DNA of 64,000 nt from Streptomyces sp. L2 (GTDB lineage Bacteria > Actinomycetota > Actinomycetes > Streptomycetales > Streptomycetaceae). Both the position numbers and the translations under genes were made by a program. The stretch lies in assembly GCF_004124325.1 (NCBI RefSeq), contig NZ_QBDT01000001.1, positions 5,456,001 to 5,520,000 on the forward strand, read 5' to 3'. Numbering within the stretch: position 1 is the stretch's first letter; each line of letters opens with the position of its first letter. Below, piece by piece: positions 48,564-57,349 of this stretch. The notes beneath the pieces are model-generated. The model was not told the DNA's origin, made no database searches, and worked only from the letters and a program-made list of their open reading frames with translations.

Positions 48564-49462
48564 GGCGGCGGCGCGCGCTCTGGTTCTGGGTGTTCGTCGG
48601 ACCCTTCGCCCTCGGGCTCGCCCTGTTCACCTACGTGCCGCTGCTGTGGAGCGTCGGACTCAGCTTCTTCGACGCCCACAACACGGTCACGCCCACCCAC
48701 TTCGTGGGGCTGGACAACTACACGGCGATGCTCGGCGACGACGCGTTCGTGGACAGCCTGAAGACGTTCCTCGTCTTCACCGCGTTCATCGTGCCCACGA
48801 CGTACGTCGTCTCGCTCTCCCTCGCCCTCATGGCCAACCGGGTGCGCTGGGCGCGGGCGTTCTTCCGGTCCGTCTTCTTCCTGCCGGCCGCGTGCAGCTA
48901 TGTCGTCGCCGCCCTGATCTGGAAGATGTCCCTGTTCAACGGGGTGCGGTTCGGGCTGGCGAACACCGTCCTCGGGTGGTTCGGCACCGACCCGCTGCCG
49001 TGGCTGGCCAGTACCGACCCACCCTGGTACTGGCTGGTGATCGTCACCGTGCGGCTGTGGCTGCAGGCCGGCTTCTACATGATCCTCTTCCTGGCCGGGC
49101 TCCAGCGGATCGACCCCGCGCTGTACGAGGCCGCCGCCGTGGACGGCGCCCGGCCCGGCTGGACCGTGCTGCGGCACATCACACTGCCCCAGCTGCGGGC
49201 CACCTCGGTCGCGGTGCTGCTGCTCCTCGTCATCAACGCCTTCCAGGCCTTCGACGAGTTCTACAACCTGCTGTCCGACTCCCGGGGCTACCCGCCCTAC
49301 GCCCGGCCGCCGCTCGTCTACCTCTACTACACCGCCCTCGGGCAGGGGCAGAACCTGGGCCTGGGCAGCGCGGGCGCGGTGATCCTGGCCCTCGTCATCG
49401 CCGTCGTCACGCTGGGGCAGGCCCGCTGGCTGAAGCTGGGAAGGACGGACGCCGATGGATGA
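48560..49462 (+). CDS. ABC sugar transporter permease (MalF type)
   Basis: A 300-residue inner-membrane permease with six hydrophobic segments (FWVFVGPFALGLALFTYVPL first) and the EAA loop YEAAAVDGARPGWTVLRHITLPQL that contacts the ATPase. GTG 48560 overlaps the binding-protein stop (GTGA). The second permease follows with an 8-bp overlap. No ATPase gene is nearby; a shared MsiK-type ATPase encoded elsewhere is expected in streptomycetes. Confidence 0.92.
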   Translation: MRRRRALWFWVFVGPFALGLALFTYVPLLWSVGLSFFDAHNTVTPTHFVGLDNYTAMLGDDAFVDSLKTFLVFTAFIVPTTYVVSLSLALMANRVRWARAFFRSVFFLPAACSYVVAALIWKMSLFNGVRFGLANTVLGWFGTDPLPWLASTDPPWYWLVIVTVRLWLQAGFYMILFLAGLQRIDPALYEAAAVDGARPGWTVLRHITLPQLRATSVAVLLLLVINAFQAFDEFYNLLSDSRGYPPYARPPLVYLYYTALGQGQNLGLGSAGAVILALVIAVVTLGQARWLKLGRTDADG

Positions 49463-50288
49463 CGCCCTGGTCCGCGCCGGACGGGCGGTGCGCCTGGTCC
49501 TGCTGGTGGTGCTCGCCCTGCTCTTCCTGATCCCCTTCTACCTGCTGGTGCGCGACGGACTGGCGAGCGAGCGGGACATCACCTCGCCGGAATGGACCTT
49601 CTTCCCCCGCGAGCTGCGGTGGGGCAACGTCCGCGAACTGTTCGACGACCCCTCCGTCCCGTTCGCCCGCTCCCTCCTCAACTCCGCGCTGATCGCCGTG
49701 GCGACGACCCTCGGCACCCTGCTCCTGGCCTCCCTCGCCGGCTACGGCCTCGCCCGCATCCCCTACCGCCACGCGAACAAGGTCTTCTACGGCATCCTCG
49801 GCACCCTGCTCGTCCCGGCCGCCGTCACCTTCGTCCCCAGCTTCGTCCTCGTCTCGTCCCTGGGCTGGATCTCCACCCTGCGCGGACTGATCGTCCCGAC
49901 CCTGTTCTCCGCGTTCGCCTGCTTCGTCTTCCGCCAGTACTTCCTGGGCTTCCCGAGGGAGCTGGAGGACGCGGCCCAGGTCGACGGGCTCGGCTACTGG
50001 CGGACGTACTGGCTGATCGTCGTGCCGAACGCGCGGCCGGTGTTCGCGGCCGTCGGGACGATCGTGTTCCTCGGCGCCTGGAACTCCTTCCTGTGGCCGC
50101 TGGTGATCGGCCAGGACCGGGACGCCTGGACCGTCCAGGTCGCCCTGTCCTCCTTCACCACGTCCCAGGTGGTCCGCCTGCACGAGCTGTTCATGGCCGC
50201 CGCCGTCTCGATCCTGCCACTGCTGCTGGTCTTCCTGTGCTTCCAGCGGTGGATCGTGGCGGGGGTGGAACGCTCGGGTATCGACTGA
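49455..50288 (+). CDS. ABC sugar transporter permease (MalG type)
   Basis: A 277-residue permease with six hydrophobic segments (LVLLVVLALLFLIPFYLLV first) and the EAA loop LEDAAQVDGLGYWRTYWLIVVPNA. It ends four residues after WIVAGVERSG, the usual MalG-like terminus. It overlaps the upstream permease by 8 bp. Last gene of the operon, converging on nirD with only 19 bp between. Confidence 0.92.
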   Translation: MDDALVRAGRAVRLVLLVVLALLFLIPFYLLVRDGLASERDITSPEWTFFPRELRWGNVRELFDDPSVPFARSLLNSALIAVATTLGTLLLASLAGYGLARIPYRHANKVFYGILGTLLVPAAVTFVPSFVLVSSLGWISTLRGLIVPTLFSAFACFVFRQYFLGFPRELEDAAQVDGLGYWRTYWLIVVPNARPVFAAVGTIVFLGAWNSFLWPLVIGQDRDAWTVQVALSSFTTSQVVRLHELFMAAAVSILPLLLVFLCFQRWIVAGVERSGID

Positions 50289-50307
50289 ACCCGTGCTGCC
50301 GTCCCGA

Positions 50308-50658
50308 CTACAGCGCCCGCACCCCGTACGCCGCCACCCGCACCGACTCGTCGTCCAGGCACTGCCCGGTCTCCAGGTCGAAGCGCTGCTTGAGCAGCGG
50401 GGACGCCACGAACGGGCGCGTGTCGTGGGTGCCCGTCAGACCGCGGGAGAGGACGGCCGCGCCGGCGAAGGGGTCGCGGTTGTCGATGGCGTAGAGGCGG
50501 TCCGTGCGGTCGCGGAACACCGCCACCTGGCGGCCGTCCGGGAGAAGGGCGGCCACGCCGCGGCCGGGGACCAGCCGGTGCAGGTCGCACACCGTGTACC
50601 AGCTGTCCGCCAGCCGGAGCTGAACCTTCAGGTCGGTCGTCTCGGGGGCCAGGGTCAT
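50308..50658 (-). CDS. nirD: Nitrite reductase small subunit NirD
   Basis: A 116-residue Rieske-fold subunit of assimilatory NADH-nitrite reductase. YTVCDLHRLVPGRGVAALLPDGRQVAVFR and DNRDPFAGAAVLSRGLTG match NirD, which keeps the Rieske fold but lacks the Cys/His iron ligands, as here. Its ATG overlaps the nirB stop by 4 bp (ATGA), so the subunits are translationally coupled. Confidence 0.93.
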   Translation of the reverse strand: MTLAPETTDLKVQLRLADSWYTVCDLHRLVPGRGVAALLPDGRQVAVFRDRTDRLYAIDNRDPFAGAAVLSRGLTGTHDTRPFVASPLLKQRFDLETGQCLDDESVRVAAYGVRAL

Positions 50659-53291
50659 CGCTGGGCACTTCCTTCCAGGAGGTCGTCGGCGGGCCGCACG
50701 CCGATGGACAGCAGCGGCAGGTCGGGCTTCATCTGGTCGCGCTCGGGAACGAAGGCGACGACCGGGTCCGGGGTGTCCGGCGCGTTCACGAAGGACACGA
50801 ACCGGGCCAGCTTCTCCGGGTCGTTGACGGTCTCGGCCCACTCGTCGCGGTAGTGCGCGACGTGGGAGCGCATCAGCCGCTCCAGCTCGTCGCAGATACC
50901 GAGCGAGTCGTGCACCACGACGTCCCGCACGTGGTCCAGGCCGCCTGGGATCCGCTCCAGCCAGGTCGAGGTGCGCTCCAGGCGGTCGGCGGTGCGGATG
51001 TAGAACATCAGGAACCGGTCGATGAGCCGGACCAGTTCGGCGTCGGACAGGTCCTGCGCCAGGAGGTCGGCGTGGCGCGGGGTGGCCCCGCCGTTGCCGC
51101 CGACGTACAGGTTCCAGCCGCTCGCCGTGGCGATCACCCCGAAGTCCTTCGACTGGGCCTCCGCGCACTCGCGGGCGCAGCCGGAGACCGCCGACTTCAG
51201 CTTGTGCGGCGACCTCAGGCCCCGGTAGCGCAGCTCCAGGTCGATCGCCATGCGCACCGAGTCCTGCACGCCGTACCGGCACCAGGTCGAGCCCACGCAG
51301 GACTTCACCGTGCGCAGCGACTTGCCGTAGGCGTGCCCGGACTCGAAGCCGGCGTCCACCAGCCGGGACCAGATCAGCGGGAGCTGTTCGACGCGGGCGC
51401 CGAACATGTCGATCCGCTGACCACCGGTGATCTTCGTGTAGAGGCCGAAGTCCCGGGCGATCTCCCCGATCACGATCAGCTTCTCGGGCGCGATCTCCCC
51501 GCCGGGGATGCGCGGCACCACGGAGTACGAGCCGTTCTTCTGCAGGTTGGCGAGGAAGTGGTCGTTGGTGTCCTGGAGGGCCGCCTGCTCGCCGTCCAGG
51601 ACGTAACCGCTGGCGCCGATCGCGGGGGCGAGGGAGGCGATGACCGAGGCCACGGCCGGCTTGCAGGTCTCGCAGCCGTCACCGCCCCGGGCGCCGACCC
51701 GGCCGTAGCCGTCCAGCAGCTCCTGGTACGACGTGATCCGCAGCGCGAGGACGATCTCGTACAGCTCCTCGCGGGTCTGTTCGAAGCAGCCGCACAGGCC
51801 CTTGTCGACCTCGACGCCGGACGCCTCCAGCTCGGCGGTGACCAGCTGCCCCAGCACCTTGACGCAACTGCCGCAGCCGGTACCGGCCTTGGTGCACTTC
51901 TTCACCTCGGGCACGGTCACGCACCGGTGCTCGGTGACCGCGCCGCGGATCGTGCCCTTGCTGACGTTGTGGCAGGAGCAGATGATCGCGTCGTCCGGGA
52001 GTGCGGTGGGGCCCAGCTGGGCCCCCGAGTCGGCTCCGGCGGGCAGGACGAGCGACTCGGGGGAGACGGGGGGCACGGAGCCGGTGAGCGCGCGCAGCGT
52101 GCCGTAGGACTCGGCGTCGCCGACGAGGATGCCGCCGAGCAGCGTGCCGTCCCGGCCGATGACCAGCTTCTTGTAGAGGCCGGCGCGGGAGTCGGCGTAG
52201 ACGACGTCCAGGCAGCCCTCGGCGGTGCCGTGCGCGTCACCGAAGGACGCCACGTCCACGCCGAGCAGTTTCAGCTTGGTCGACAGGTCGGCGCCCGTGA
52301 AGGACGCCTCGTCCTCCGCGATGGTCGCGGCGGCCGTCTCGGCCTGCTCGTAGCCGGGCGCGACCAGGCCGTACACCCGGCCGTCGACGGCCAGCGCGCA
52401 CTCGCCGATCGCGAACACATGCGGGTCGGAGACCGTGCGGCACCGCTCGTCGACGGTGATGCCGCCGCGCTCGCCGACCGTCAGTCCGCAGTCGCGGGCC
52501 AGCTGGTCGCGGGGGCGGACACCGGCGCTGAACACCACCAGGTCGGTGGCGAGTTCGGAGCCGTCGGACAGCCTCATGCCGGTGACTGCACCGTCCTCGC
52601 CCACCACGATCTCCTGCGTGCCCACCCCGGTGTGCACGCTCAGGCCCATGTCCTCGATGGTGCGCAGCAGGGCCGCGCCACCGCCCTCGTCGACCTGCAC
52701 CGGCATCAGACGCGGCGCGAACTCCACGATGTGGGAGGTGAGCCCGAGCCCCTTGAGCGCGCCCGCCGCCTCCAGGCCGAGCAGACCGCCGCCGACCACG
52801 GCACCGGTCGTCGCCCGGGACTTCGCGTACGCCTCGATGGCGAGCAGGTCCTCGATCGTGCGGTAGACGAAGCAGCCCTCGGCGTCCTTGTTCGGCACCG
52901 GCGGCACGAACGGGTACGAGCCGGTGGCCAGCACGAGGACGTCGTAGCCGACGACGAGTCCGGACCGGGCGGTGACCTTCCGGCCCTTCCGGTCGATGGT
53001 CTCCGCCGGGTCGCCGACGTGCAGTTCGATGCCGTGGTCCCTGATGAACTCCAGGTCGGTCAGGGATAGTTCGCCGGGCGTGCGGCCGGAGAAGTACGAG
53101 GTGAGCTGCACGCGGTCGTACGCGGGACGCGGCTCCTCGCACAGCACGACCACGCGGTGCGTGGCGGTCAGGCCGCGCTCGGCGAGCGCTTCGAGGAAGC
53201 GCTGGCCGACCATGCCGTGGCCGACGAGCACGATCGTGGGGGCGGCGGCCTCCAGGGTGGCCTCCGCTGTGGCCTCCGGGGTGGCGGTCAT
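50655..53291 (-). CDS. nirB: Nitrite reductase large subunit NirB
   Basis: An 878-residue siroheme nitrite reductase reducing nitrite to ammonium with NAD(P)H. Order: FAD/NAD domains (IVLVGHGMVGQRFLEAL, TGAVVGGGLLGLEAAGALKGLG), two BFD-like [2Fe-2S] segments (ICSCHNVSKGTI with KAGTGCGSC, then CGCFEQTREEL with DGCETCKP), the sulfite/nitrite ferredoxin-like half-domain and the 4Fe-4S/siroheme site, CVGSTWC with SGCARECAEAQSKD. The gene starts one base after the stop of the upstream FAD oxidoreductase and overlaps nirD by 4 bp. Confidence 0.96.
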   Translation of the reverse strand: MTATPEATAEATLEAAAPTIVLVGHGMVGQRFLEALAERGLTATHRVVVLCEEPRPAYDRVQLTSYFSGRTPGELSLTDLEFIRDHGIELHVGDPAETIDRKGRKVTARSGLVVGYDVLVLATGSYPFVPPVPNKDAEGCFVYRTIEDLLAIEAYAKSRATTGAVVGGGLLGLEAAGALKGLGLTSHIVEFAPRLMPVQVDEGGGAALLRTIEDMGLSVHTGVGTQEIVVGEDGAVTGMRLSDGSELATDLVVFSAGVRPRDQLARDCGLTVGERGGITVDERCRTVSDPHVFAIGECALAVDGRVYGLVAPGYEQAETAAATIAEDEASFTGADLSTKLKLLGVDVASFGDAHGTAEGCLDVVYADSRAGLYKKLVIGRDGTLLGGILVGDAESYGTLRALTGSVPPVSPESLVLPAGADSGAQLGPTALPDDAIICSCHNVSKGTIRGAVTEHRCVTVPEVKKCTKAGTGCGSCVKVLGQLVTAELEASGVEVDKGLCGCFEQTREELYEIVLALRITSYQELLDGYGRVGARGGDGCETCKPAVASVIASLAPAIGASGYVLDGEQAALQDTNDHFLANLQKNGSYSVVPRIPGGEIAPEKLIVIGEIARDFGLYTKITGGQRIDMFGARVEQLPLIWSRLVDAGFESGHAYGKSLRTVKSCVGSTWCRYGVQDSVRMAIDLELRYRGLRSPHKLKSAVSGCARECAEAQSKDFGVIATASGWNLYVGGNGGATPRHADLLAQDLSDAELVRLIDRFLMFYIRTADRLERTSTWLERIPGGLDHVRDVVVHDSLGICDELERLMRSHVAHYRDEWAETVNDPEKLARFVSFVNAPDTPDPVVAFVPERDQMKPDLPLLSIGVRPADDLLEGSAQR

Positions 53292-53292
53292 G

Positions 53293-54555
53293 TCAGGAGC
53301 CTCCATCGTTGGTGAGCAGGTGGAGCAGCGGACCGTCGTCGAGGGGGAGCGGCTCTGCTCCCTCCCAGGCGCGGGCGAGCGCGCCGACGGTGCCGAGTTC
53401 GCCGACGAGGACCCCGCCGACCAGCCGGTCGTCACGGACGACGACCTTGCGGTAGGTGCCCCGGGTGGCGTCGGCGAGCTGCACGACGTCGTCGCCGGGA
53501 CGGGCCTCCGTCTCACCGAACGCGGCGAGGTCGAAGGGGCCGAAGGGGGAGTCGGGGGCGGTCGGATCGGCCGTGCCGGCCGTGCCGGCCGTGCCGGTCA
53601 GGGTCAGCCGGGTGAGGGAACGGGTGCCGGTGTACCGGGCGGTGGCGTCACCCGCGAGCAACTCCGCCAGCACGTCGGCCTGTTCGAGGGCGGGCGCGGC
53701 CAGGCCGTACACCGTGCCGTCGTGCTGCGCGCAGTCGCCGAGGGCGTGGATGTCCGGGTCGGAGGTGCGCAACTCGTCGTCGACGACGACGCCCTTGCGC
53801 ACGGCGAGCCCGGCGGCCTCGGCGAGACCGGTGCGGGGGTGCACCCCGCAGGCGAGGACGACCAGGTCGGCGTCGAGCGCGTAGCCGTCGGCCAGTTCCA
53901 CGGAGCGGACCGCACCGCCCAGGCTGCGCACGTCCCGCACCCGGCACTCGGTGTGCACCTCGACACCGAGGTCCGTCAGGTGCCGGTGCACCAGCCGGGA
54001 CGCGTTCGGGTCGAGCTGGCGCTCCATGAGCCGCTCGGCCTGCTGGGCCAGCACCACCTGCGGCCCGCGCACGGCGAGCGCGCGGGCCGCGGAGACCCCG
54101 AGCAGACCGCCGCCGATGACGACCGCGCGCACCCCGGGCCGTACGGCCTTCGCAAGGCCCAGGCAGTCGTCCAGCGTACGGAACGCGTGGACGCCTTCAG
54201 GGAGTTCGTGGTCCTCGGTGAACAGTCCGCGCAGCGGCGGCAGCACCGGGTTGGAGCCGGTGGCCAGCACCAGCGTGCCGTAGCCGATCCGGGTGCCGTC
54301 GGCGCAGCTCACGGTCCGGGCGGCCCGGTCGATCGCGGTGACGCGGGCGCGGACCAGGCCGTCGGGGGCGGGGAGGGCGATCACCTCGGGGGCGTACCGG
54401 CCGGCCAGCACCTCGGCCAGCAGGACCCTGTTGTACGGCGGGTGCTCCTCCTCCCCGACGAGCAGCGCGGGCACGCCCAGCTCGCCGAGCCGCCGGGCGA
54501 GCCGTACGCCCGCGAGCCCGGCGCCGATCACCACCACACGCGCATTCGAGGTCAT
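53293..54555 (-). CDS. FAD/NAD(P)-dependent oxidoreductase of the nitrite reductase operon
   Basis: A 420-residue flavoprotein resembling the N-terminal half of NirB: ARVVVIGAGLAGVRLARRLGELGV (FAD site), YNRVLLAEVLAG, LVLATGSNPVLPPLRG, VVIGGGLLGVSAARALAV (NAD site) and HALGDCAQHDG. It lacks the iron-sulfur and siroheme modules. It is the first gene of a tight operon with nirB and nirD and may be an additional electron-input subunit for nitrite or nitrate reduction (NasB/NasC-like). A GlnR-like box lies 23 bp upstream of ATG 54555. Confidence 0.88.
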   Translation of the reverse strand: MTSNARVVVIGAGLAGVRLARRLGELGVPALLVGEEEHPPYNRVLLAEVLAGRYAPEVIALPAPDGLVRARVTAIDRAARTVSCADGTRIGYGTLVLATGSNPVLPPLRGLFTEDHELPEGVHAFRTLDDCLGLAKAVRPGVRAVVIGGGLLGVSAARALAVRGPQVVLAQQAERLMERQLDPNASRLVHRHLTDLGVEVHTECRVRDVRSLGGAVRSVELADGYALDADLVVLACGVHPRTGLAEAAGLAVRKGVVVDDELRTSDPDIHALGDCAQHDGTVYGLAAPALEQADVLAELLAGDATARYTGTRSLTRLTLTGTAGTAGTADPTAPDSPFGPFDLAAFGETEARPGDDVVQLADATRGTYRKVVVRDDRLVGGVLVGELGTVGALARAWEGAEPLPLDDGPLLHLLTNDGGS

Positions 54556-54577
54556 GCCAAGAGCGTGCGGGGCGGAG

Positions 54578-54615
54578 ATTACCCCGTCGCATCACCTCTG
54601 TTACCCACGGGGAAC
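54578..54615. promoter_or_regulatory. GlnR-like box before the nir operon
   Basis: Plus strand ATTAC-N6-GCATC-N6-GTTAC-N6-GGAAC, exact 11-bp period, matches the streptomycete GlnR box gTnAC-n6-GaAAC-n6-gTnAC-n6-GaAAC in three of four pentamers. nirB is a known GlnR target. The box is unusually close to the annotated start of the first gene. Confidence 0.65.
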
Positions 54616-54809
54616 GCTGCCCTCAGCGGGGGCGGAGCGGGGGTGTGAGGGGTGCTCTGCGGCTGGGACCGGTGAGGGGCCGGTGACGGACCGGGGTGGG
54701 GTTAACCGAACCCACCGGTTCAGTACGGCCACCATCGTGCGGGGCGCGTGCGCGCGGAAGTCTGAAGGCACCGGATCTTCACCGGCCGCCACTTCCAGGG
54801 GGAAGCCCG

Positions 54810-55334
54810 ATGACGACCATGCACGGCACCCGTGCCGAGGACACCGCAACCACCCGTCGCCGGCTCACCGGCCCCGGAGTGATCGCGCGCATCCTCCGCG
54901 AGCCCTTCACCGCGCCCACCTGGCGGCGCGTCGCCTACGCCCTGCTCGCCCTGCCCGTCGGCGTCGCCTGCGTACCGCTGGCGCTCGCCGGCGCGCCGAC
55001 GGCCCGCTGGCAGCGGGCGCTCGCCCACCGCTTCCTCGGCGCCGACCCGCGCGGCCGGGCTCGCGCCGGGCTGGTGCACGCCCTGCTCGCCACGCCGGTG
55101 AACCTGCTCGTCCTGGCCGTCACCCTCTACGGGTGGTCCATCGTCCCGATGAACCTCGGCTGGCCCCTGCGCGCCGGCTCGGACTACTCCACCGCCTGGG
55201 GCGGCCCCACCTTCGCCGGTGCGTGGGCGTTCCACGCGGTGCTGGGCGGCCTCGGCTTCCTGCTGCTCATGCCGTGGCCGGGCCGGGCGATGGCGGCGCT
55301 CCAGATCCGTATCGCGCACCGGTTCCTCGCCTGA
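54810..55334 (+). CDS. Membrane sensor-domain protein
   Basis: A 174-residue membrane protein resembling the 'Sensor' domain found before streptomycete histidine kinases: EPFTAPTWRRVAYALLALPVGVACVPLALAG, a membrane pair LLATPVNLLVLAVTLYG, and a GAWAFHAVLGGLGFLLLMPWPGRA helix. It has no kinase module. A histidine kinase gene follows 34 bp later on the same strand, so it may act as a separate sensor or modulator of it. The ligand is unknown. Confidence 0.75.
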   Translation: MTTMHGTRAEDTATTRRRLTGPGVIARILREPFTAPTWRRVAYALLALPVGVACVPLALAGAPTARWQRALAHRFLGADPRGRARAGLVHALLATPVNLLVLAVTLYGWSIVPMNLGWPLRAGSDYSTAWGGPTFAGAWAFHAVLGGLGFLLLMPWPGRAMAALQIRIAHRFLA

Positions 55335-55368
55335 GCAGCCCCACCGAAGACTCTCCTAAGGTCACCCC

Positions 55369-56649
55369 ATGGTCCGCCTCCGTGCCCTCGCCGCCGCCAC
55401 GTTCGGCCGCCGCGCCCTCGCCGCGCTGCTGTACGCGGTGCTGGCCTTCCCGCTCGCCCTCGTCGGCTTCGTGCTCACCCTGGCCGGGCTGCTGACCGGC
55501 CTCGTGCTGTCGGTGACCCCGTTCGGGCTGTGGCTGCTCGCCGGGACGGTACGCGGCGCCCTGGCGCTCGGCGCGCTGCAACGGCTGCTGGCCCGCCGCC
55601 TGCTGGGCCTGCGCATCGAGGAACCGGCCCCGCCCGGAGGCCGCGGCATCCTCGGCCGGCGGCGGGCCCTGCTCGGCGACCGGCCTGGCCGGCGGGCCGT
55701 CGGCTGCGCGCTGCTGACACCGTTCACCGCCGTCTTCGGCTACGCCGCCGTCCTCATCGGCTACGTCTACGGCGTCCTGCTCACCCTCTTCCCGGTGCTG
55801 AAGCAGTGGGACCGCAACACCGTGCACCACGCCGACGGCTCCGTCTCCCACGTCAGCCTGGAGTTCTGGGGCTTCCAGGTCGACACCTGGCCGCGCTGGC
55901 TGATCCCCTGCGCCCTCGGCCTGCTCCTCCTCGCCGTCGTCCCCTTTCTGCTGCGGCACGCCCTCGCACCGCACCGGGTCCTGCTGGCCGCGCTGCTCGG
56001 CCCCGACCCCGCGGACCGCCGTATCCGCACCCTGGAGGAGACACGCGCGCAGGCCGTCGAGGACGCGGCGGCCACCCTGCGCCGGATCGAACGCGACCTG
56101 CACGACGGCACGCAGGCCCGGCTGGTCGGCCTCGCCATGCACCTCACGATCGTCCGCGAACTGGTCACCGCCGGTGCCGCGCCCGACCGGATCCTCACCG
56201 CCGTCGACACGGCGCAGTCGACGGCCACCCAGGCGATCACCGATCTGCGCCACCTCGTCAAGGGCATCCACCCGCCCGTCCTCGACGAGGGACTCCCCGC
56301 GGCCCTCGCCACCCTCGCCGCCGACGTGGCGCTCCCCGTGGAGCTGCGCACCGACATCCGCACCCGGCCCAGTCCCGCCGTGGAGTCCATCGCCTACTTC
56401 TGCGCCGCGGAACTCCTCGCCAACGCCGTCAAGCACAGCGGGGCCGGCACCGCCACGGTCGACGTCACCGCCGACGACATCCTGCTGCGGCTGCGCGTCA
56501 CCGACGACGGCCGCGGCGGGGCGGTGGTCGGCGCGGGCTCCGGACTCACCGGCCTGCTGGCCCGCGTCCGCACGGTCGACGGCACACTCACCTGCGCCAG
56601 CCCGCCCGGAGGGCCTACTGTGATCACGGTCGAACTGCCCCACACCTGA
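55369..56649 (+). CDS. Sensor histidine kinase (NarL-partner type)
   Basis: A 426-residue kinase. The N-terminal ~215 residues form four hydrophobic segments of the same 'Sensor' type as the preceding protein. HisKA_3 follows with ATLRRIERDLHDGTQARLVGLAMHL (phospho-acceptor His in DLHDGTQ) and DLRHLVKGIHPPVLDEGLP. The ATPase domain has CAAELLANAVKHSGA (N box) and VTDDGRGGAVVGAGSGLTGL (G boxes). Partner of the LuxR-type response regulator 46 bp downstream. Confidence 0.92.
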   Translation: MVRLRALAAATFGRRALAALLYAVLAFPLALVGFVLTLAGLLTGLVLSVTPFGLWLLAGTVRGALALGALQRLLARRLLGLRIEEPAPPGGRGILGRRRALLGDRPGRRAVGCALLTPFTAVFGYAAVLIGYVYGVLLTLFPVLKQWDRNTVHHADGSVSHVSLEFWGFQVDTWPRWLIPCALGLLLLAVVPFLLRHALAPHRVLLAALLGPDPADRRIRTLEETRAQAVEDAAATLRRIERDLHDGTQARLVGLAMHLTIVRELVTAGAAPDRILTAVDTAQSTATQAITDLRHLVKGIHPPVLDEGLPAALATLAADVALPVELRTDIRTRPSPAVESIAYFCAAELLANAVKHSGAGTATVDVTADDILLRLRVTDDGRGGAVVGAGSGLTGLLARVRTVDGTLTCASPPGGPTVITVELPHT

Positions 56650-56695
56650 GGCCACCCCCCACCTGAGCCTGCCGCACCACCTGAAACGGAGCCGT

Positions 56696-57349
56696 ATGCG
56701 CGTCGTCATCGCCGAGGACTCGGCCCTGCTGCGGGACGGCCTGGTGCAGTTGCTGGAGCTGCGCGGCGTCGAGGTGGCGGCGGCCGTCGGCGACCCCGAG
56801 ACGCTGCTGGCGGCCGTCGCCGAGCACGCCCCCGACGTCGCCGTCCTCGACATCCGGCTGCCGCCCACCCAGACCGACGAGGGCGTACGGGCGGCCCTGC
56901 GGCTGCGCGCCGAACACCCGGGCACCGGTGTGCTGTTGTTCTCGCAGTACGTGGAGACGACGTACGCGGCCCGGCTGCTCAGCGACCCCGCCGGATTCGG
57001 CTACCTGCTGAAGGAACGGGTCACCGACATCGGGGAGTTCGTCGGCGCGCTGGAGCGGATCGCGGCCGGCGGTACCGCGCTGGACCCCGAGGTGGTCGCC
57101 CAGCTGTTCGGCGCCACCCGCCGCAGCACCGCCCTGGACACGCTGACGCCCCGCGAGCGCGAGGTGCTGTCGCTGATGGCGGAGGGCCGCACGAACCACG
57201 CGATCGCCACCGCGTTCACCGTCTCCGAACGGGCCGTGGAGAAGCACATCGCGAACATCTTCACCAAGCTCGACCTGCCGCCGTCGCAGTCCGGGCACCG
57301 GCGGGTGCTGGCGGTGCTGAAGTACCTGGAGGGCGCCCGCGCCGCCTAG
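56696..57349 (+). CDS. LuxR/NarL family response regulator
   Basis: A 217-residue regulator. The receiver domain has the acidic pair near residues 7-8 (VVIAEDSALLRDGL) and the phospho-acceptor Asp in VAVLDIRLPPTQTDEGV. The C-terminal LuxR helix-turn-helix is LTPREREVLSLMAEGRTNHAIATAFTVSERAVEKHIANIF. It forms a two-component system with the preceding kinase. Its 3' end overlaps the convergent sortase gene by 4 bp. Target genes are unknown. Confidence 0.93.
   Translation: MRVVIAEDSALLRDGLVQLLELRGVEVAAAVGDPETLLAAVAEHAPDVAVLDIRLPPTQTDEGVRAALRLRAEHPGTGVLLFSQYVETTYAARLLSDPAGFGYLLKERVTDIGEFVGALERIAAGGTALDPEVVAQLFGATRRSTALDTLTPREREVLSLMAEGRTNHAIATAFTVSERAVEKHIANIFTKLDLPPSQSGHRRVLAVLKYLEGARAA

Noticed and set aside
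50853..53069. Long plus-strand frame opposite nirB, and similar long frames opposite leuA (17390-19378), amtB (9062-10462) and glyS (25902-27215)
   Set aside because: All lie within recognisable genes on the other strand and show only low-complexity shadows; none has a domain or ribosome-binding site.
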